Below, one piece after another: positions 24,101-36,032 of a DNA stretch of 64,000 bases (within the stretch, counting starts at the first letter, position 1; the number at the start of each line of letters is the position of its first letter). Location: positions 23,858,409 to 23,922,408 of the forward strand of contig NC_060065.1 in the NCBI RefSeq assembly GCF_020283565.1. The letters are read 5' to 3'. The position numbers and the translations under genes are program-made. The DNA is from Trifolium pratense. Lineage: Eukaryota > Streptophyta > Magnoliopsida > Fabales > Fabaceae. The notes beneath the pieces were generated by a model. It searched no databases and was not told the origin of the DNA. It worked only from the letters and a program-made list of their open reading frames with translations.

Positions 24101-26732
24101 TTGAGTCCATCTACTAACCAAACATCATTAATAGATAGGGAAGAGTTACCTACTGTACCTGTACCTATTATCTTTCTTTTTTGGTTACCTCCAAAGCCAA
24201 CAGAGCCTCCCTCTTTAAGAGTCAGCTTTGTAAATAGTCGTTTGTCACCAGTCATATGCCTCGAGCATCCACTGTCCAGATACCATGAATGATTCATGAT
24301 TCCTCCTTGAGTGGTAGGCTGTATGAGAAACAACTTTAATCATTGTGGTAGAACTCTTCATCACAGTTAATGGTAAAGTCATCCCAGTATTCTTCTTCTT
24401 CATTTCTCAAGTTCTGATTGCAGACTTGAGAACCTGTCAGCCATTTGTCTAAGACATAAGTCCTTCTTCCTCTGCATTGGACTTGTTTCCATACTTTAGG
24501 CATGACATATCCTTTCTTAGTTGGTAAATCTGAATGGTACATTATTTCAGCTTTTGGTACCCATTTTCTTCTGGGTCCACGCTTGTTAGTCCACAAATGC
24601 TTATTATGTTGCTGAGTGTTAGAGAAGGATTTTGGTTTGGAATAATAACTCTTTTGAAATCTTTTCTTCGTTTGAGAGTTGTTATTATTCCAGGATTTGG
24701 ATTGTTTATGATTCCAGAATTTGTATCTATCACCAATTCATTGTTCTGATTGGTTATATCTACTAACTCTAGAGTCATAAATAATCTGAGTCCTGTGTTG
24801 CCTCTGAGGTTTGAAGTTTGATTTTTTTCTTTTAAAAACTTCTGAGCTTTTAGATTGACTTGCCTCAGGTACTGAAGTTCCTTTGGTTCTAGAAGTTGAA
24901 GCCTCAGATTTTGAAGTGTTCAGAACATCTAATTTAATATTCTCAGGTTCTGAATAACTTCTATCTTCTGAGCTTTTCTTTCCAGATCCTGAGGAACTTG
25001 GTTCCTCTGAGCTATCAGTTTCCAATTTTCTCAGATCATCATCCTCATTCCCCAGAGTACCAAAATTCTTCCCCTCTTCACTTTGGGGTACAACATAATA
25101 AACCCAAGATTTTCCAACCTTTTTGGGATAAGTTTTTAGCTTTGAATATGTTCTACCATATTCATAGCCAATTCCTTCTCCTCTATGTCTCATGACATTA
25201 TAAATTAAATTTGCAGCTTTGCTCTTTCCAAAGTTGAGATGCACAAACTGTTGAAGAGCCAATTCCTGCTCATAAATGGGTTTGTGACAAACAGCACAGC
25301 CTTTTTCAAAGTCATTTACTCTGTTCAGAGTTTCTTGATATAGACCTTGAAAATGACCTTCCTGTTCACTCAGAGCATTAAGCTTTTCTTGTAAAGCTTT
25401 TTGTTTGCTTAACACTCTGAGATGTTTCTCAATAACTTTGTTAAGCGCTGTTAAAAGTTGAGTTTTAGAGCAGTCAGAAAATACCTCATCTGTAGCTTCT
25501 GAATCTGATTCTGACTCATCCTCTGAGTCTGCATCTAAGTCTGTTGAAGCCATTAGTGCTAGATTTGCCTCTTCTTCTTCAACTTCCTCCTCAGATGATA
25601 GCTCCTCAAAAGTAGCCATCAGACTCTTTTTCAATTTGCTCTTAAATTGTTGCTTCTTTGAGCTATACCTCTTGCTTTTGTCTTTAGCAGACATTTCTGG
25701 ACAGTCAGCAATAAAGTGTCCTGACTTCTTACAGTTGAAGCAGTTTTTTTGATCATCCTTTTTGCTGACAAAATTTCTTGAGCTGTTTCCTCTGAAATTT
25801 CTTTTGTTAAGCCTGTTCCATTGTTGAAACTTGGTGAATAGGGCAAACTCATCTTCACCCATTTCTTCCTCTTGGCCATCTGCAGAAGATTCCTCCTCAA
25901 TGTCAAGAAGCTGAGTCTTAAGAGCTTTGGAAGAAATCCTAGTTGACTGTAAAGCCACAGACTTGGACTTCTTCTTAGATTCTGAATCAGCATCCAGAAC
26001 CATCTCATGGCTTCTGAGATTGCTTATCAGAACCTCAAGACTCAGAGTCTTGAGATTTTGAGCTTCCTCAATTGCAGTGACTTTAGGTCTCCATGCAAGA
26101 AGAAGACTTCTCAGAATCTTCTGAACATGGTCATAGATAGAGTAGCTTCTCTTCAGAACTTTGAGACCAGATACAAGGGTTTGAAACCTTATGAACATGG
26201 TTTCAATATTTTCATCTTGTTGCATGGTGAAAAGTTCATATTGCCTTATCAAGAGACTAGCCTTAGCCTCTTGTACTTTCTCATTACCATCATAGGTAGC
26301 ACACATAGAGTCAAAGATAGATTTAGCTGAGGACTTGTTTTCTATTCTGACATAATCCTCATGTCTAATAGCACCAACAACAATGTCATTTACTCTGTGA
26401 TGCTTAGTGTAGATTTTTAGGTTAGCTGGTGTGAGTAACTTTCTGTGCTCAATGGACAACCTTCCATGTTCATTCAAGTTTTCGAAAGTTACTCCCAGCT
26501 CAACCAAATCCCACAACTCATGATCAATAGCAGTGATATTGCTATAAAGTCTTTCCTTCCACCATTCAAATAATGAAGCATCACCATTGAATATAGGGGC
26601 TTTTCTATTGCCACTATGTTCATATAATTCATTATTTAAATAGTCATGACCAAAAGCAGCTCCAGCTCTACCACCACCACCACTGGCATCACCAGAATTA
26701 CTCGTTCTAGTACTTTCGTCTCCTCCAGACAT
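21175..26732 (-). pseudogene. gag-pol of the Sirevirus element, multiply disrupted
   Basis: Gag begins at ATG 26732 and has a Gly-rich start, a UBN2-type gag region, one CCHC knuckle (about aa 329-343) and an acidic Ser/Glu tract. The frame meets TGA at 24738-24740, continues in the same frame to TAA at 24336, then shifts by one base near 24334. Protease (DSGC, near 24262), GAG-pre-integrase and integrase core follow to TGA at 22522-22524. Reverse transcriptase (YVDD near 22100) runs to TAA at 21499-21501 inside the RNase H motif STAEA. RNase H then stays open to its natural stop at 21175. Domain order PR-INT-RT-RH is copia type. Three nonsense changes and one frameshift make this copy dead unless rescued in trans. 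Confidence 0.9.
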
Positions 26733-26787
26733 AATGTTTTCACAAGATCTTTACTGTCTCACTGTTAAGTGAAAGTAACAGATCAGT

Positions 26788-26802
26788 GCTCTAGATACCA
26801 AT
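26788..26802 (-). promoter_or_regulatory. Primer-binding site of the Sirevirus element
   Basis: Minus strand TGGTATCTAGAGC next to the 5' LTR, close to the initiator tRNA-Met complement. Confidence 0.75.
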
Positions 26803-27888
26803 TGAAGGTGTGAAAACACAAGAATGGGGGGTTTAATTGTGTTTTAGCGAAGTTAAAACATTTTTGAAGTTCTTAACTTAGCTACGTTAGCAGCGGATAA
26901 ACAACACAAAAATAACGAGATCAGAGAGAGAGAAAGCACACAAGCAATTTATACTGGTTCCTCTCACAAAACGAGAGTAGTCCAGTCCCCTTGCACTTCC
27001 AAGGGATTTCACTATAATCACACAAGATTACAAATGCTCAAGCACACAAGCAAGAGACTTCACCACTATGCTTAAGCACACAAGCTTAAGACTTCTCACT
27101 TAAGCACACAAGCTTAAGACTTCTAAAACTAATAGAGATAATAAAGTTGTTGAATGAATACCACTGCTCTTAAGAGAATCTTAAGAAACAAATACAGTGA
27201 GTACAAAGTATTTGAACTAAGAGTTAAAAACACTAGTTCAGAGGTTCAAAGCTTGTATTCGCAAATATGAATTGTTCGAGCGCGTGTAATAATTGATCTC
27301 TTTGCAAGCTGATTCTTCTAGTATATATAGGACTAAGAAAGAGTCGTTGCAAAGATGACCGTTGATGAAGATAATCTTTTGTCTTCAAGCAACTTGTCTT
27401 TATGCAGTTTGGTCGTTTCCAAAACAGAGTAAGAGTTTCAGTAACTTTGACCATGTGCAGAGAAGACTTTCCTTATTCAGCTAAGAAGTCTGATAACCCA
27501 CGTTCTCCATTGTGGACAGACAAAATTTAAGTAGTTGTTCTGATCAAGATTGAAAAGTCCTTTTCTTCATTGGTAGGAGAGTTGACCTTCAAAAGCGAAT
27601 CTTCACACACTCCAAGATGTACTTCAGAGTTTGATGAATCTTAGACTTTTAGGAAGTGCTGATGTCTTCATCCTCTGATGCATGTAACTTCTGAAGATTC
27701 TTAACTTCTGAGATTTTGCGAAACTCTGAGGACTTGTCTTCTGAGCTTTCTTCAGAGCTTATCTGAGACTAAGTTCTGCACACTTAAATTAAATTTTTAG
27801 TCCTTCCAATTGTTTATTAATACTTTGTTATCATCAAAACCTTAATAGATTTAGGGGCAAACATTTTTAAATCAATTTTGTTCCAACA
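26803..27888 (-). repeat. 5' LTR of the Sirevirus element
   Basis: 1086 bp, about 98% identical by eye to 15764-16847. Flanked on the right by CATTT (27889-27893). Confidence 0.92.
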
Positions 27889-27893
27889 CATTT
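27889..27893. repeat. Target-site duplication, right copy (CATTT)
   Basis: Matches 15759-15763. Confidence 0.88.
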
Positions 27894-27930
27894 ATATATA
27901 TTATATAGGCTCTAATTTGATCATTAAGAT

Positions 27931-28137
27931 CTATATCAGATTCAAATAGACTGGAAAGAATGTCATAGATTTTATTATTATAACATAAAATTGAGCAAAA
28001 GGATCATGAATATCACGTGGAATTTGCTTAATATTGATAGATCTGGCTTCCACAAATTCAACCTTTTTGTTGCTTTTCACTGCGAATTTCCCATTCAAAA
28101 ACTTGGTCCGATAGATTCTTCCAGCGATTTGTTCCAT
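27931..28137 (-). CDS. Short hypothetical frame, not recognised
   Basis: 68 codons from ATG 28137 (MEQIAGRIYRTKFLNGKF...). Residue composition is ordinary for a soluble protein for about 50 residues, then becomes hydrophobic and AT-driven. A GT near 27990 might be a splice donor, which would make this a first exon whose partner was separated by the copia insertion. No family resemblance was recognised, so it may be a remnant or chance. Confidence 0.25.
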   Translation of the reverse strand: MEQIAGRIYRTKFLNGKFAVKSNKKVEFVEARSINIKQIPRDIHDPFAQFYVIIIKSMTFFPVYLNLI

Positions 28138-28488
28138 GGATCATGAATTAAAAAAGAAGAATTGACAAGTTTGGGAAGATAAATATCGATAATTTTTAAA
28201 GAAGTTTGGTATTTTCATTTAGATCTGAAGTTGAATTGATTTGTTCTTGTGGTAAACACTGTCGAGAAAATGATCTTTTGTTTTCTTTAGCAGACTATTA
28301 TTGATATTTTTTTTTTTTGGTTAAAACTTATTCAACGTGGCATGGAATTATTGGTTGGGGGTGGTGGCATTAAGATTTTGTTTTTTACCGGTCCAGTGTA
28401 TTTTTTTTATAAGAAATCAATTTAATAAGAATTAAATATATAATTCAAGCCCTATTATACCCTTGGGTTGATTATTTTAATTAACCCA
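28138..28488. other. Intergenic DNA, nothing recognised
   Basis: AT-rich sequence with T tracts; no gene, repeat boundary or RNA gene seen. Confidence 0.5.
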
Positions 28489-29101
28489 TCTCTAATATAT
28501 TTTAAGCCTAGCCTATATGCGTTAATTAATGGATGATAATTAGTCATCTTTAAATATTTAGATATTTTGACATTGCATTAGATGATTTAATTCAATTCTA
28601 TGCTATCTTCGGATATAAATATAATTAAAATTATACTTTAAAATTTTGTTATTATCATAAACATAATTTTACTTTTTTTAAACTAATTAAAACTTATATT
28701 TCTAATATTCTTATTTCATTTATATTTATTTTAAGATTTTATATTTATTTCGGTTTTGTACTTTTACATTTTTAAAATAGGTAATATAGTAAATTTAACT
28801 CATGCTTTTCGTTGAATCAATAGATTTAACTACATTTAGGTAAATCTGTTAAATACCGAAAAACAATTTTTTTCCCCTTATATTTATGTTCAGAATGGGT
28901 AATATACGTATATGTAATTGATTATTTATTACGATATCATTATCCGGTCTTCCTTAAAAAAAAAATCATTATCCGGTCTTAATTTTTATGTTTTTTGTGT
29001 GTCCGGTCATAATAAATATTTTTGGTTTGTTGCATTAATTTGACTATGCGTAGTTTTTTTTATGTTTTCAAAAATCCGTGCGACGCACGGGTACTGACTA
29101 G
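28489..29101 (+). mobile_element. Small non-autonomous Helitron candidate
   Basis: The 3' end is well supported: hairpin CCGTGCGACGCACGG (29076-29090), a 7-nt spacer, CTAG (29098-29101), then T. The proposed 5' end is TCTCTAATATATTTTAAG at 28489, preceded by A, which fits the A|TC...CTAG|T rule. The 5' assignment is the weaker part. No coding capacity. Confidence 0.5.
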
Positions 29102-29184
29102 TTAGGATACAAGCGGTCTTTGTTTTCATTACAATTTATTCCATTTGGTTAAGCTTCACTTCGTAATCTAAACCGGTTGATTTT

Positions 29185-29540
29185 GGGTGTGTTTGGTAAC
29201 ACAAATAAGCTAGCTTATAGCTTATTATATGAGTTTATAAGCTTGTTTCAAAAAATTAGAGGTGTTTGGTAACAAGCTTTTTGTACTAGCTTATAGCTTT
29301 TTTTCAGATGCTATTTCAAGTAGCATTTGAGCTTATAGCTTATAGCTTTTTACACTTTATTTCATTTTTACCCTTTAATTTAATAACTACTCACTCTAAA
29401 AAATAAACTACCCACTATCAATTATGTAATTTTATATTTAATAACCACTTTAAAAGCTAATTTTACCAAACACTTTAATTTCAATAAGCTAGCTTTTCAG
29501 CTATCAGCTAGCTTATAGCTTATTTTTACCAAACAGACCC
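29185..29540. mobile_element. MITE with GGGTNTGTTTGGTAA termini (356 bp)
   Basis: Left end GGGTGTGTTTGGTAA and right end TTACCAAACAGACCC form the TIR. Inner arms repeat AAGCTAGCTTATAGCTTAT in both orientations. The flanks share TTT, which would suit a PIF/Harbinger 3-bp duplication but is too simple to prove it. No coding capacity. Confidence 0.65.
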
Positions 29541-30055
29541 TTTATCACACATTTCTTTAATTTCTTCCCTCGATATATACTTAAAGCCTAACCTAATGAG
29601 ATAGAACCGTCGACCTGTGCTAATCCAATGGACTTATTTCCAATCTATTAAGGAGATGTTTCCGTAAACATCTTAATTAATCATTTATCATGTGTTTATG
29701 GCAAGTAGAACACTTCAAATGGCAGCAAAATGATTAGCATACTTCTACATCTCTAGTCTACTATATAATAATGGAACAACTAATAGTTTTTCAATATATC
29801 CTACTATCACTGCATAATTGCAGTGCAAGAGAGAGCATAACAACACAAAAACACAGTCTTCCTAATATTCAAGTGTATCAAATCATCAGTTATACTAATG
29901 TTTATGAAATTATAACAAATATAAAATGAATGTCGCAATATAAGATAAGAGGAAACTTTTGAACAATTCAATTCTCCAAATAGTTAAAAGCGCAACATAG
30001 TAAGATGCAAGCCAAATGACATAACATTTATCCACATCTTTGACATTAAAAATAC
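29541..30055. other. Intergenic DNA
   Basis: No gene recognised. A small palindrome (CACTGCATAATTGCAGTG) is present near 29808. The sequence from 30055 leftward would be intron relative to the exon fragment at 30056-30157. Confidence 0.5.
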
Positions 30056-30157
30056 CTTGTCGCCAGAAGCAAGTATTACTAGTTGGCCATCTTCTACCGG
30101 CTTCTTGCTACCCGAAACAGGAGCTTCAAGGAAGTCACTGCCCTTTGCTTTGATTGC
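30056..30157 (-). pseudogene. Single exon resembling glyoxylate/succinic semialdehyde reductase
   Basis: 102 bp (34 codons) bounded by a good acceptor (CTTTCTACAG) and donor (AAG|GTATTT) on the minus strand. The peptide includes EAPVSGSKKP and EDGQLVILASGDK, which closely match the substrate-binding exon (beta-hydroxyacid dehydrogenase fold) of plant GLYR proteins. The parent enzyme reduces glyoxylate and succinic semialdehyde with NADPH. No other exon of the gene is visible in the 500 bp on either side before the CACTA element, so this is an isolated, probably transposed, exon. Confidence 0.7.
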
Positions 30158-30588
30158 CTGTAGAAAGAAGGCCTTTGAGTTGCAATTTATAAAATGTAGG
30201 CATCCACAATCATCATCAAATTTTTGTAGTACTCCACTTTATACATAAGTTATGTACCTAATTCAGCTTTCTTTTCTTTTATAGTCATAACTCATATATA
30301 AGAACTTGCAACTTTGCAATACCTAATTCTTCATACTCAATCAAAACATACAACAAACCAATAAATAAATTTTGTAAACCTAGTTCTTCATACTCAATCA
30401 AAACATAATATAACAAAGGAATAGATAAATTTCATATACCTAATTACCAATTCATGAAACCAAATGATGAAAAAAATTAACAATAATGAAATGAGAAACT
30501 GAACTGTGGAGGGTGATTTTGAAGGTTGAATGAAGGTCAATTGAAGCTGAAGGAAGAGTCTGAGGAGAATTTGAAGCTTACGTTGAAT
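30158..30588. other. Spacer with short direct repeats left of the CACTA element
   Basis: The phrase CCTAATTCTTCATACTCAAT and relatives occur twice (near 30324 and 30380). The minus strand at 30450-30588, joined across the CACTA insertion to 38536-38700, reads as a CT-rich untranslated-leader-like stretch with no clear reading frame. Confidence 0.45.
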
Positions 30589-30629
30589 CACTACAAGAAA
30601 ACATGATATTATTTACCAAATTTATTGAG

Positions 30630-30935
30630 GGCTAAAAGCCCTCAGTAATGTATTTTTAAGTTACTGAAGGCTACAATCCGTCAGTAATGCATTATCCCTC
30701 CTTGAAAAACGAAAAACGTCAGATTGGGCATTAGTGACGGCTAGGGGCCGTCAGTAATGTAAGAAAAGGTCTTGGAAATTACGACGGCTACAGGCCGTCA
30801 GTAATTAAAGGAGACCGTTGAACATTAATGACGAGGGTGGGCCGCCAGTATTTAATGATGCGTATTGACGAGGGTGGGCCGTCAATAATGTACTTACCGT
30901 TGTGAATTACTGACGGCTTCAGGCCGCCAGTAATG
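30630..30935. repeat. Left subterminal repeats of the CACTA element
   Basis: Repeated motif of the form GACGGCT-n-AGGCCGTCAGTAATG, in direct and inverted copies, spaced by roughly 30-60 bp. Confidence 0.85.
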
Positions 30936-31079
30936 CTTTTCGAAATTTAAATTCACCAACGGTCACTTCTCCTATATATTACTCTTCCACAAATTCATTT
31001 TACTTCCCTTCATTTTTACATTTTCATTCTCTCTCTAAATTTTCTCTAACTTCTCTCTTAAATTTCATACTTTTAACTC

Positions 31080-32460
31080 TCATATTTTCATCCAAAAAGT
31101 GGTAAGTGTTTGTGTTTTATTTTGACAAAGTTAAAATTTTTTCTTTGTTATTTAAATGTATACGTTCTAATATTTGTTGTTTACCATTTTTATTAGCAAG
31201 TCTTATTCTCGTGGTCGTGGGTTAGGAGCGGAGTTCGTGGGTTAGGAGCGCGCCAAGTAAGAATCTACTCGGCACCCAAGTAAGTAACGTAATTTTAATT
31301 TATAATACTTAGTGATAGTTTTTTTTTACCGTATACTTAGTAATAGTTATTAATTAATACTTTGTAATTTGTTACTAATATTTTCTTATCACTAAGTATA
31401 AAAATTATTGTTTTTGTAAAAAAAATTAAAAAAATATATTTAATTTTGTTTATTTCGAAAACAGTAATATTTTTTTTAAAATAAGTATTTTTTTTCTCAA
31501 AAAAACAGTATATTTATATTCTTATTTTTAAAAACGAAATATTTAAAAAATTATTTTTAATAAAGAAAAATTTTAACAGTTTGTGTATTTTTAAAAAAGT
31601 AATGTCATTTTCATATCTCCATCCAAAAAGTGGTAAGTGTTTTTAAAGTTAAAATTTTTGCTTTGTTATTTAAATGTATATGTTCTAATATTTGTTGTTT
31701 ACCATTTTTATTAGCAAATTCTCGTGGTCATCGGAGGTCGTGAGTTAGGAGCGGAGTTCGTGGGTTAGGAGCGCGCCAAGTAAGAATCTACTCGGCACCC
31801 AAGTAAGTAACGTAATTTTAATTTATAATATTTAGTGATAGTTTTTTTTTACCGTATACTTAGTAATAGTTATTAATTAATACTTTGTTATTTGTTACTA
31901 ATATTTTCTTATCACTATGTATAAAAATTATTGTTTTTGTAAAAAAAATTAAAAAAATATATTTAATTTTGTTTATTTCGAAAACAGTAATTTTTTTTTT
32001 AAATAAGTATTTTTTTTTTTCAAAAAAACAGTATATTTATATTCTTTTTTTAAAAAACGAAATTTTTAAAAAATTCTTTTTAAAAAAGAAAATTTTTAAC
32101 AGTTTGTGTATTTTTAAAAAAGTAATGTAATTTTCATATCTCCATCCAAAAAGTGGTAAGTGTTTGTGTTTTACTTTTAAAGTTAAAATTTTTACTTTGT
32201 TATTTAAATGTATATGTTCTAATATTTTGTTGTTTACAATTTTTATTAGCAAATTCTCGTGGTCATCGGAGGTCGTGGGTTATGAGCGGAGTTTGTGGTT
32301 AGGAGCGCGCCAAGTAAGACTCTACCCGGCACCCAAGTAAGTAATATATGTAATTTTAATTTATAATATTTAGTGATAGCTTTTTTTTTACCGTACACTT
32401 AGAAATAGTTACTAGCATTTTATTATTACTATGTATTTAAAAAAAGAAAAAAATTATATT
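31080..32460. repeat. Three tandem copies of a ~525-bp unit upstream of the transposase
   Basis: The unit is marked by TCCAAAAAGTGGTAAGTGT at 31091, 31622 and 32145 (periods 531 and 523). Each copy contains a GC-rich island with GGGTTAGGAGCGCGCCAAGTAAG followed by GGCACCCAAGTAAGT, which look like splice donors. The rest is AT-rich. The array probably triplicates a 5' leader exon and its intron. Copies 1 and 2 are the most alike. Confidence 0.85.
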
Positions 32461-32680
32461 TTAAAAAATTATAATATATATGTTAAAAAGTCGGTAGTTT
32501 TGTCAACTAAAAAACTTAGTATTTTTTAGATTTAATAAACCATAAACTTTAAAAATAAAATGTTAAAAGTTTATATGTTATTGTTGACTAGACATATATA
32601 TATGTCCAAAATACTTTTGAAAAATAAAGTAATAAATTTAATACATTGATCTAATTATATATTAATTAAACTACGCAGAT

Positions 32681-35600
32681 ATGGATTTTACCAATCGTAA
32701 TTGGATGTACGATAGACATAATCCTGGAAAGAGGGGCCGGGTTAAAGAGGAATTTAAAATAGGGGTCGAAATGTTTATCAATACAGTAAAATATAATGAC
32801 ATTGTGATACGTGAAGGGGGAATTAGATGTCCGTGTGTACTTTGTCGATGTACAAGAATACGCAGCGAAGATGAAATTAGGTCTCATTTATATAAAAAGG
32901 GATTCCAACCTAATTATTGGGTTTGGTCAAGTCATGGCGAGGGATGTTCCACGATTGTTCCCGTGAATCAAAATCGTGCTTCAAACAGTGTTTTTCAGCC
33001 CGTTGTTGTTCCCGAATATTATCATCAGCATTATGATCCGTTTAATGAGATGGACAATATGATAAATAATGCCCTTGGGTTTAATACGCCGATTTATGTG
33101 CCAAATGATGTCGACGACCCTGCTGATGATGAATATGACGCTGATGTTAACGTCGAGCGACCAAATGAGGAAGCCCAGCGATTTTTTGATCTTTTGAAAG
33201 AGACAAATACACCGTTGTGTGAAGGCTCTCGAGACTCAAAGTTAACGGTGTGTATTAGACTTTTGGGTATCAAGTCTGAATGTCTTGTTTCAGAATACAC
33301 CATGGACTTGATAACGAAACTGATGTTGGATATAACAATAGACCGTCCTCTTGATTTGCCAAAAAATTATTACGAAGCAAGACAATTGGTTGCAAAGTTA
33401 GGACTCGGAGCGAAGAGAATTGACTGTTGTGTTAACGGGTGTATGTTGTACTATAGCAACGAATTTGGTGTAGCTGACGGTGCATTACTTGAATGTAAAT
33501 TTTGTCAAGAACCAAGATATCGTGTAACAAGAAATTCATGGTCAGTCAGAAGGAAGCCAATCCCAAGAAAGGCGATGTTCTATTTACCCATAATACCAAG
33601 GTTGCAAAGGTTGTATGCATCGATGCAAACTGCCAGTAAAATGACATGGCATCGTGAAAACTATGAAAGGAGAAAAATGTCAGGTGAGTTGCGACATCCT
33701 TCTGATGGAATGGCTTGGAAGCATTTTGATCAAGTTTATCCCGAATTTGCTTCGGAGCCACGGAATGTCCGACTTGGGTTATGCTCAGATGGATTTACAC
33801 CATATACTCAAGTATCAGCCACTCCATATTCATGTTGGCCTGTTCTGGTTACCCCGTACAATCTTCCTCCTGATATGTGCATGTCAAAACCTTACATGTT
33901 TTTAGCCGCTGTAATACCAGGCCCATCTAGTCCAACTGTTGGTATTGATATCTATTTACAACCTTTGATTGATGATTTGAAGAGATTGTGGAACAGTGTT
34001 GCGACGTATGATATCAACCAAAAACGAAATTTCAATATGAGAGGAGCTTTGATGTGGACCATTAATGATTTTCCTGCATATAGGATGTTGTCTGGATGGG
34101 GGACACATGGTAAACTAGGATGTCCTATTTGCATGATGGACACCAAAGCGTTTTGGTTACACAACGGTGGGAAGGCTACTTGGTTTGACTGTCATCGTCG
34201 GTTCTTGCCTACTGATCATCCGTTTAGAAGAAATAAAAATGCTTTTGTTCATGGTGACACCGAGACTCGCGATCCACCAGATTATTTGACATCCCGACAA
34301 GTCTGGAACAAAGTGAAAGATATTCCAAAGGTTGAGGTTGTAGGTGGTGTTGCCTCTAAACCGCGTGGTTATGGACAAACGCACAACTGGACAAAAAGAA
34401 GTATCTTTTGGGATCTGCCGTATTGGAAAGACAACCTTTTACGTCACAACCTTGATGTTATGCATATTGAGAAAAATGTGTTTGAAAATATATTTAACAC
34501 TGTCATGAATGTCAAAGGAAAAACGAAAGATAATGACAACGCGAGGAGAGACATAGGGTTGTATTGCAAACGTAACGAACTGTTGTTGGTGGAGACATCT
34601 AACGACAAACTTCTTAAACCTCGTGCAAACTATACTTTATCTCCTGACGAAGCAAAATCTGTTTGTCGATGGGTAAAAGAAGTGAAGATGCCAGACGGTT
34701 ATTCGTCGAATTTGGCGAGATGCGCTGATGTTGACCACGGAAGGATGCGTGGGATGAAAAGTCATGATTGTCATGTTTTTTTCTAGACTTTACTTCCGAT
34801 TGCATTTAGTTCTTTACCCCAACATGTATTGAATCCGCTTATTGAAATCAGTCAATTTTTCAAGAATTTGTGTTCGACAACGCTAAGAGAGGCTGATCTC
34901 ATCAAGATGGAAAATGACATTCCACTGATCTTGTGTAAGTTGGAGAGAATATTTCCTCCTGCCTTGTTTGATTCTATGGAGCATGTTGTGGTGCATCTTG
35001 CATACGAGGCTAGACTTGGTGGGCCGGTTCAATATAGATGGATGTACCCGTTCGAAAGGTTCATGTGTTATGCAAAACGTGCCGTGAAAAACAAAGCTAG
35101 GGTCGAAGGCTCAATTTGTGCAACATACTTACACCGCGAAACAATTTACTTTTGTTCGCATTACTTCAAAGACACGTTGTCATCAAGCCATATTCGCAAT
35201 GAAACTGAAACATCTCGGCCTGTGAGAATTCACCCATTAAACATGTCAATATTCAGCTTGCCTGGTCGTAATGGTGGTGGTGAGAAAGTGTTGTATCCTG
35301 GTGACAAAGTTCTCTATTCGGCGCATGTTCACTTGCTGATTAATTGCAATGAAGTCGAGCCCTATTTACAGTGAGTATTTTTAATTAATTATTAAATAAT
35401 TATTTATTCCAATTAAGTTCGCTTATAACTAACGATATTTAATAACTTAGGATGTTTTTAACACAACATACTTCTGCTCAAATCAATTCGCAATTTCCAG
35501 CATGGTTCAAAGAATACAAGTACCAACAAACACCCGCAACTCGTATCATACAACACTTGAGAAACTTATCTGATGGCCCAAAGTCAATCGTTAAACAATG

Positions 35601-35974
35601 GCACACCTACTTTGTCAATGGTTACAGATTTGATGATATTCCACCACCACCGGGTGTCGGACGCGGAGGACGCGGACGCGGGGGACGTAGACGTGCTTTA
35701 CCCCGCCGCGTTGTTCGGAATCGATGGTTGGAGGGTATGCCCAAGTCTAGAACTGTATATGGTGTGGAAGAGGAGTACGACTCCTACGATGACGATGATG
35801 ACCACGAGGACGAGGAAATTGCCGATATTGCACTTCTAGCTCCTCAAAATGAATTGTTGGTTGACCGGTATGGTAGACCCATCATCATGCCATATACCGC
35901 CACAGAGTAAGTTAATTATTATTAAGAATTTGTGTTTAATAAATTAATTGGATATATATGATTATTATTCTTAA

Positions 35975-36032
<58 letters not shown>

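Larger units (their letters stand above)
15764..27888 (-). mobile_element. Ty1/copia LTR retrotransposon, Sirevirus (SIRE/Maximus) type with env-like gene
   Basis: 12,125 bp between CATTT duplications, oriented on the minus strand: 5' LTR 26803-27888, primer-binding site 26788-26802, gag-pol, env-like gene, a long 3' region and 3' LTR 15764-16847. By eye the LTRs differ by about 22 substitutions and one 2-bp indel, roughly 98% identity, so the insertion is fairly recent but older than the gypsy element. The long gag, copia domain order (integrase before RT), env-like frame after pol and several polypurine tracts before the 3' LTR are Sirevirus traits. Gag-pol and env-like frames are both broken, so the copy is not autonomous. 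Confidence 0.92.

Noticed and set aside
29752..29775. Possible Helitron 5' end (TCTACTATATAATAATGG)
   Set aside because: The preceding base is G rather than A, and no hairpin-CTRR-T end could be paired with it on either side of the CACTA element.
31885..32252. Frames of 71-81 codons in the CACTA tandem array
   Set aside because: Composed of Lys/Phe/Ile homopolymer-like sequence from A/T tracts and repeated with the array; not protein-like.
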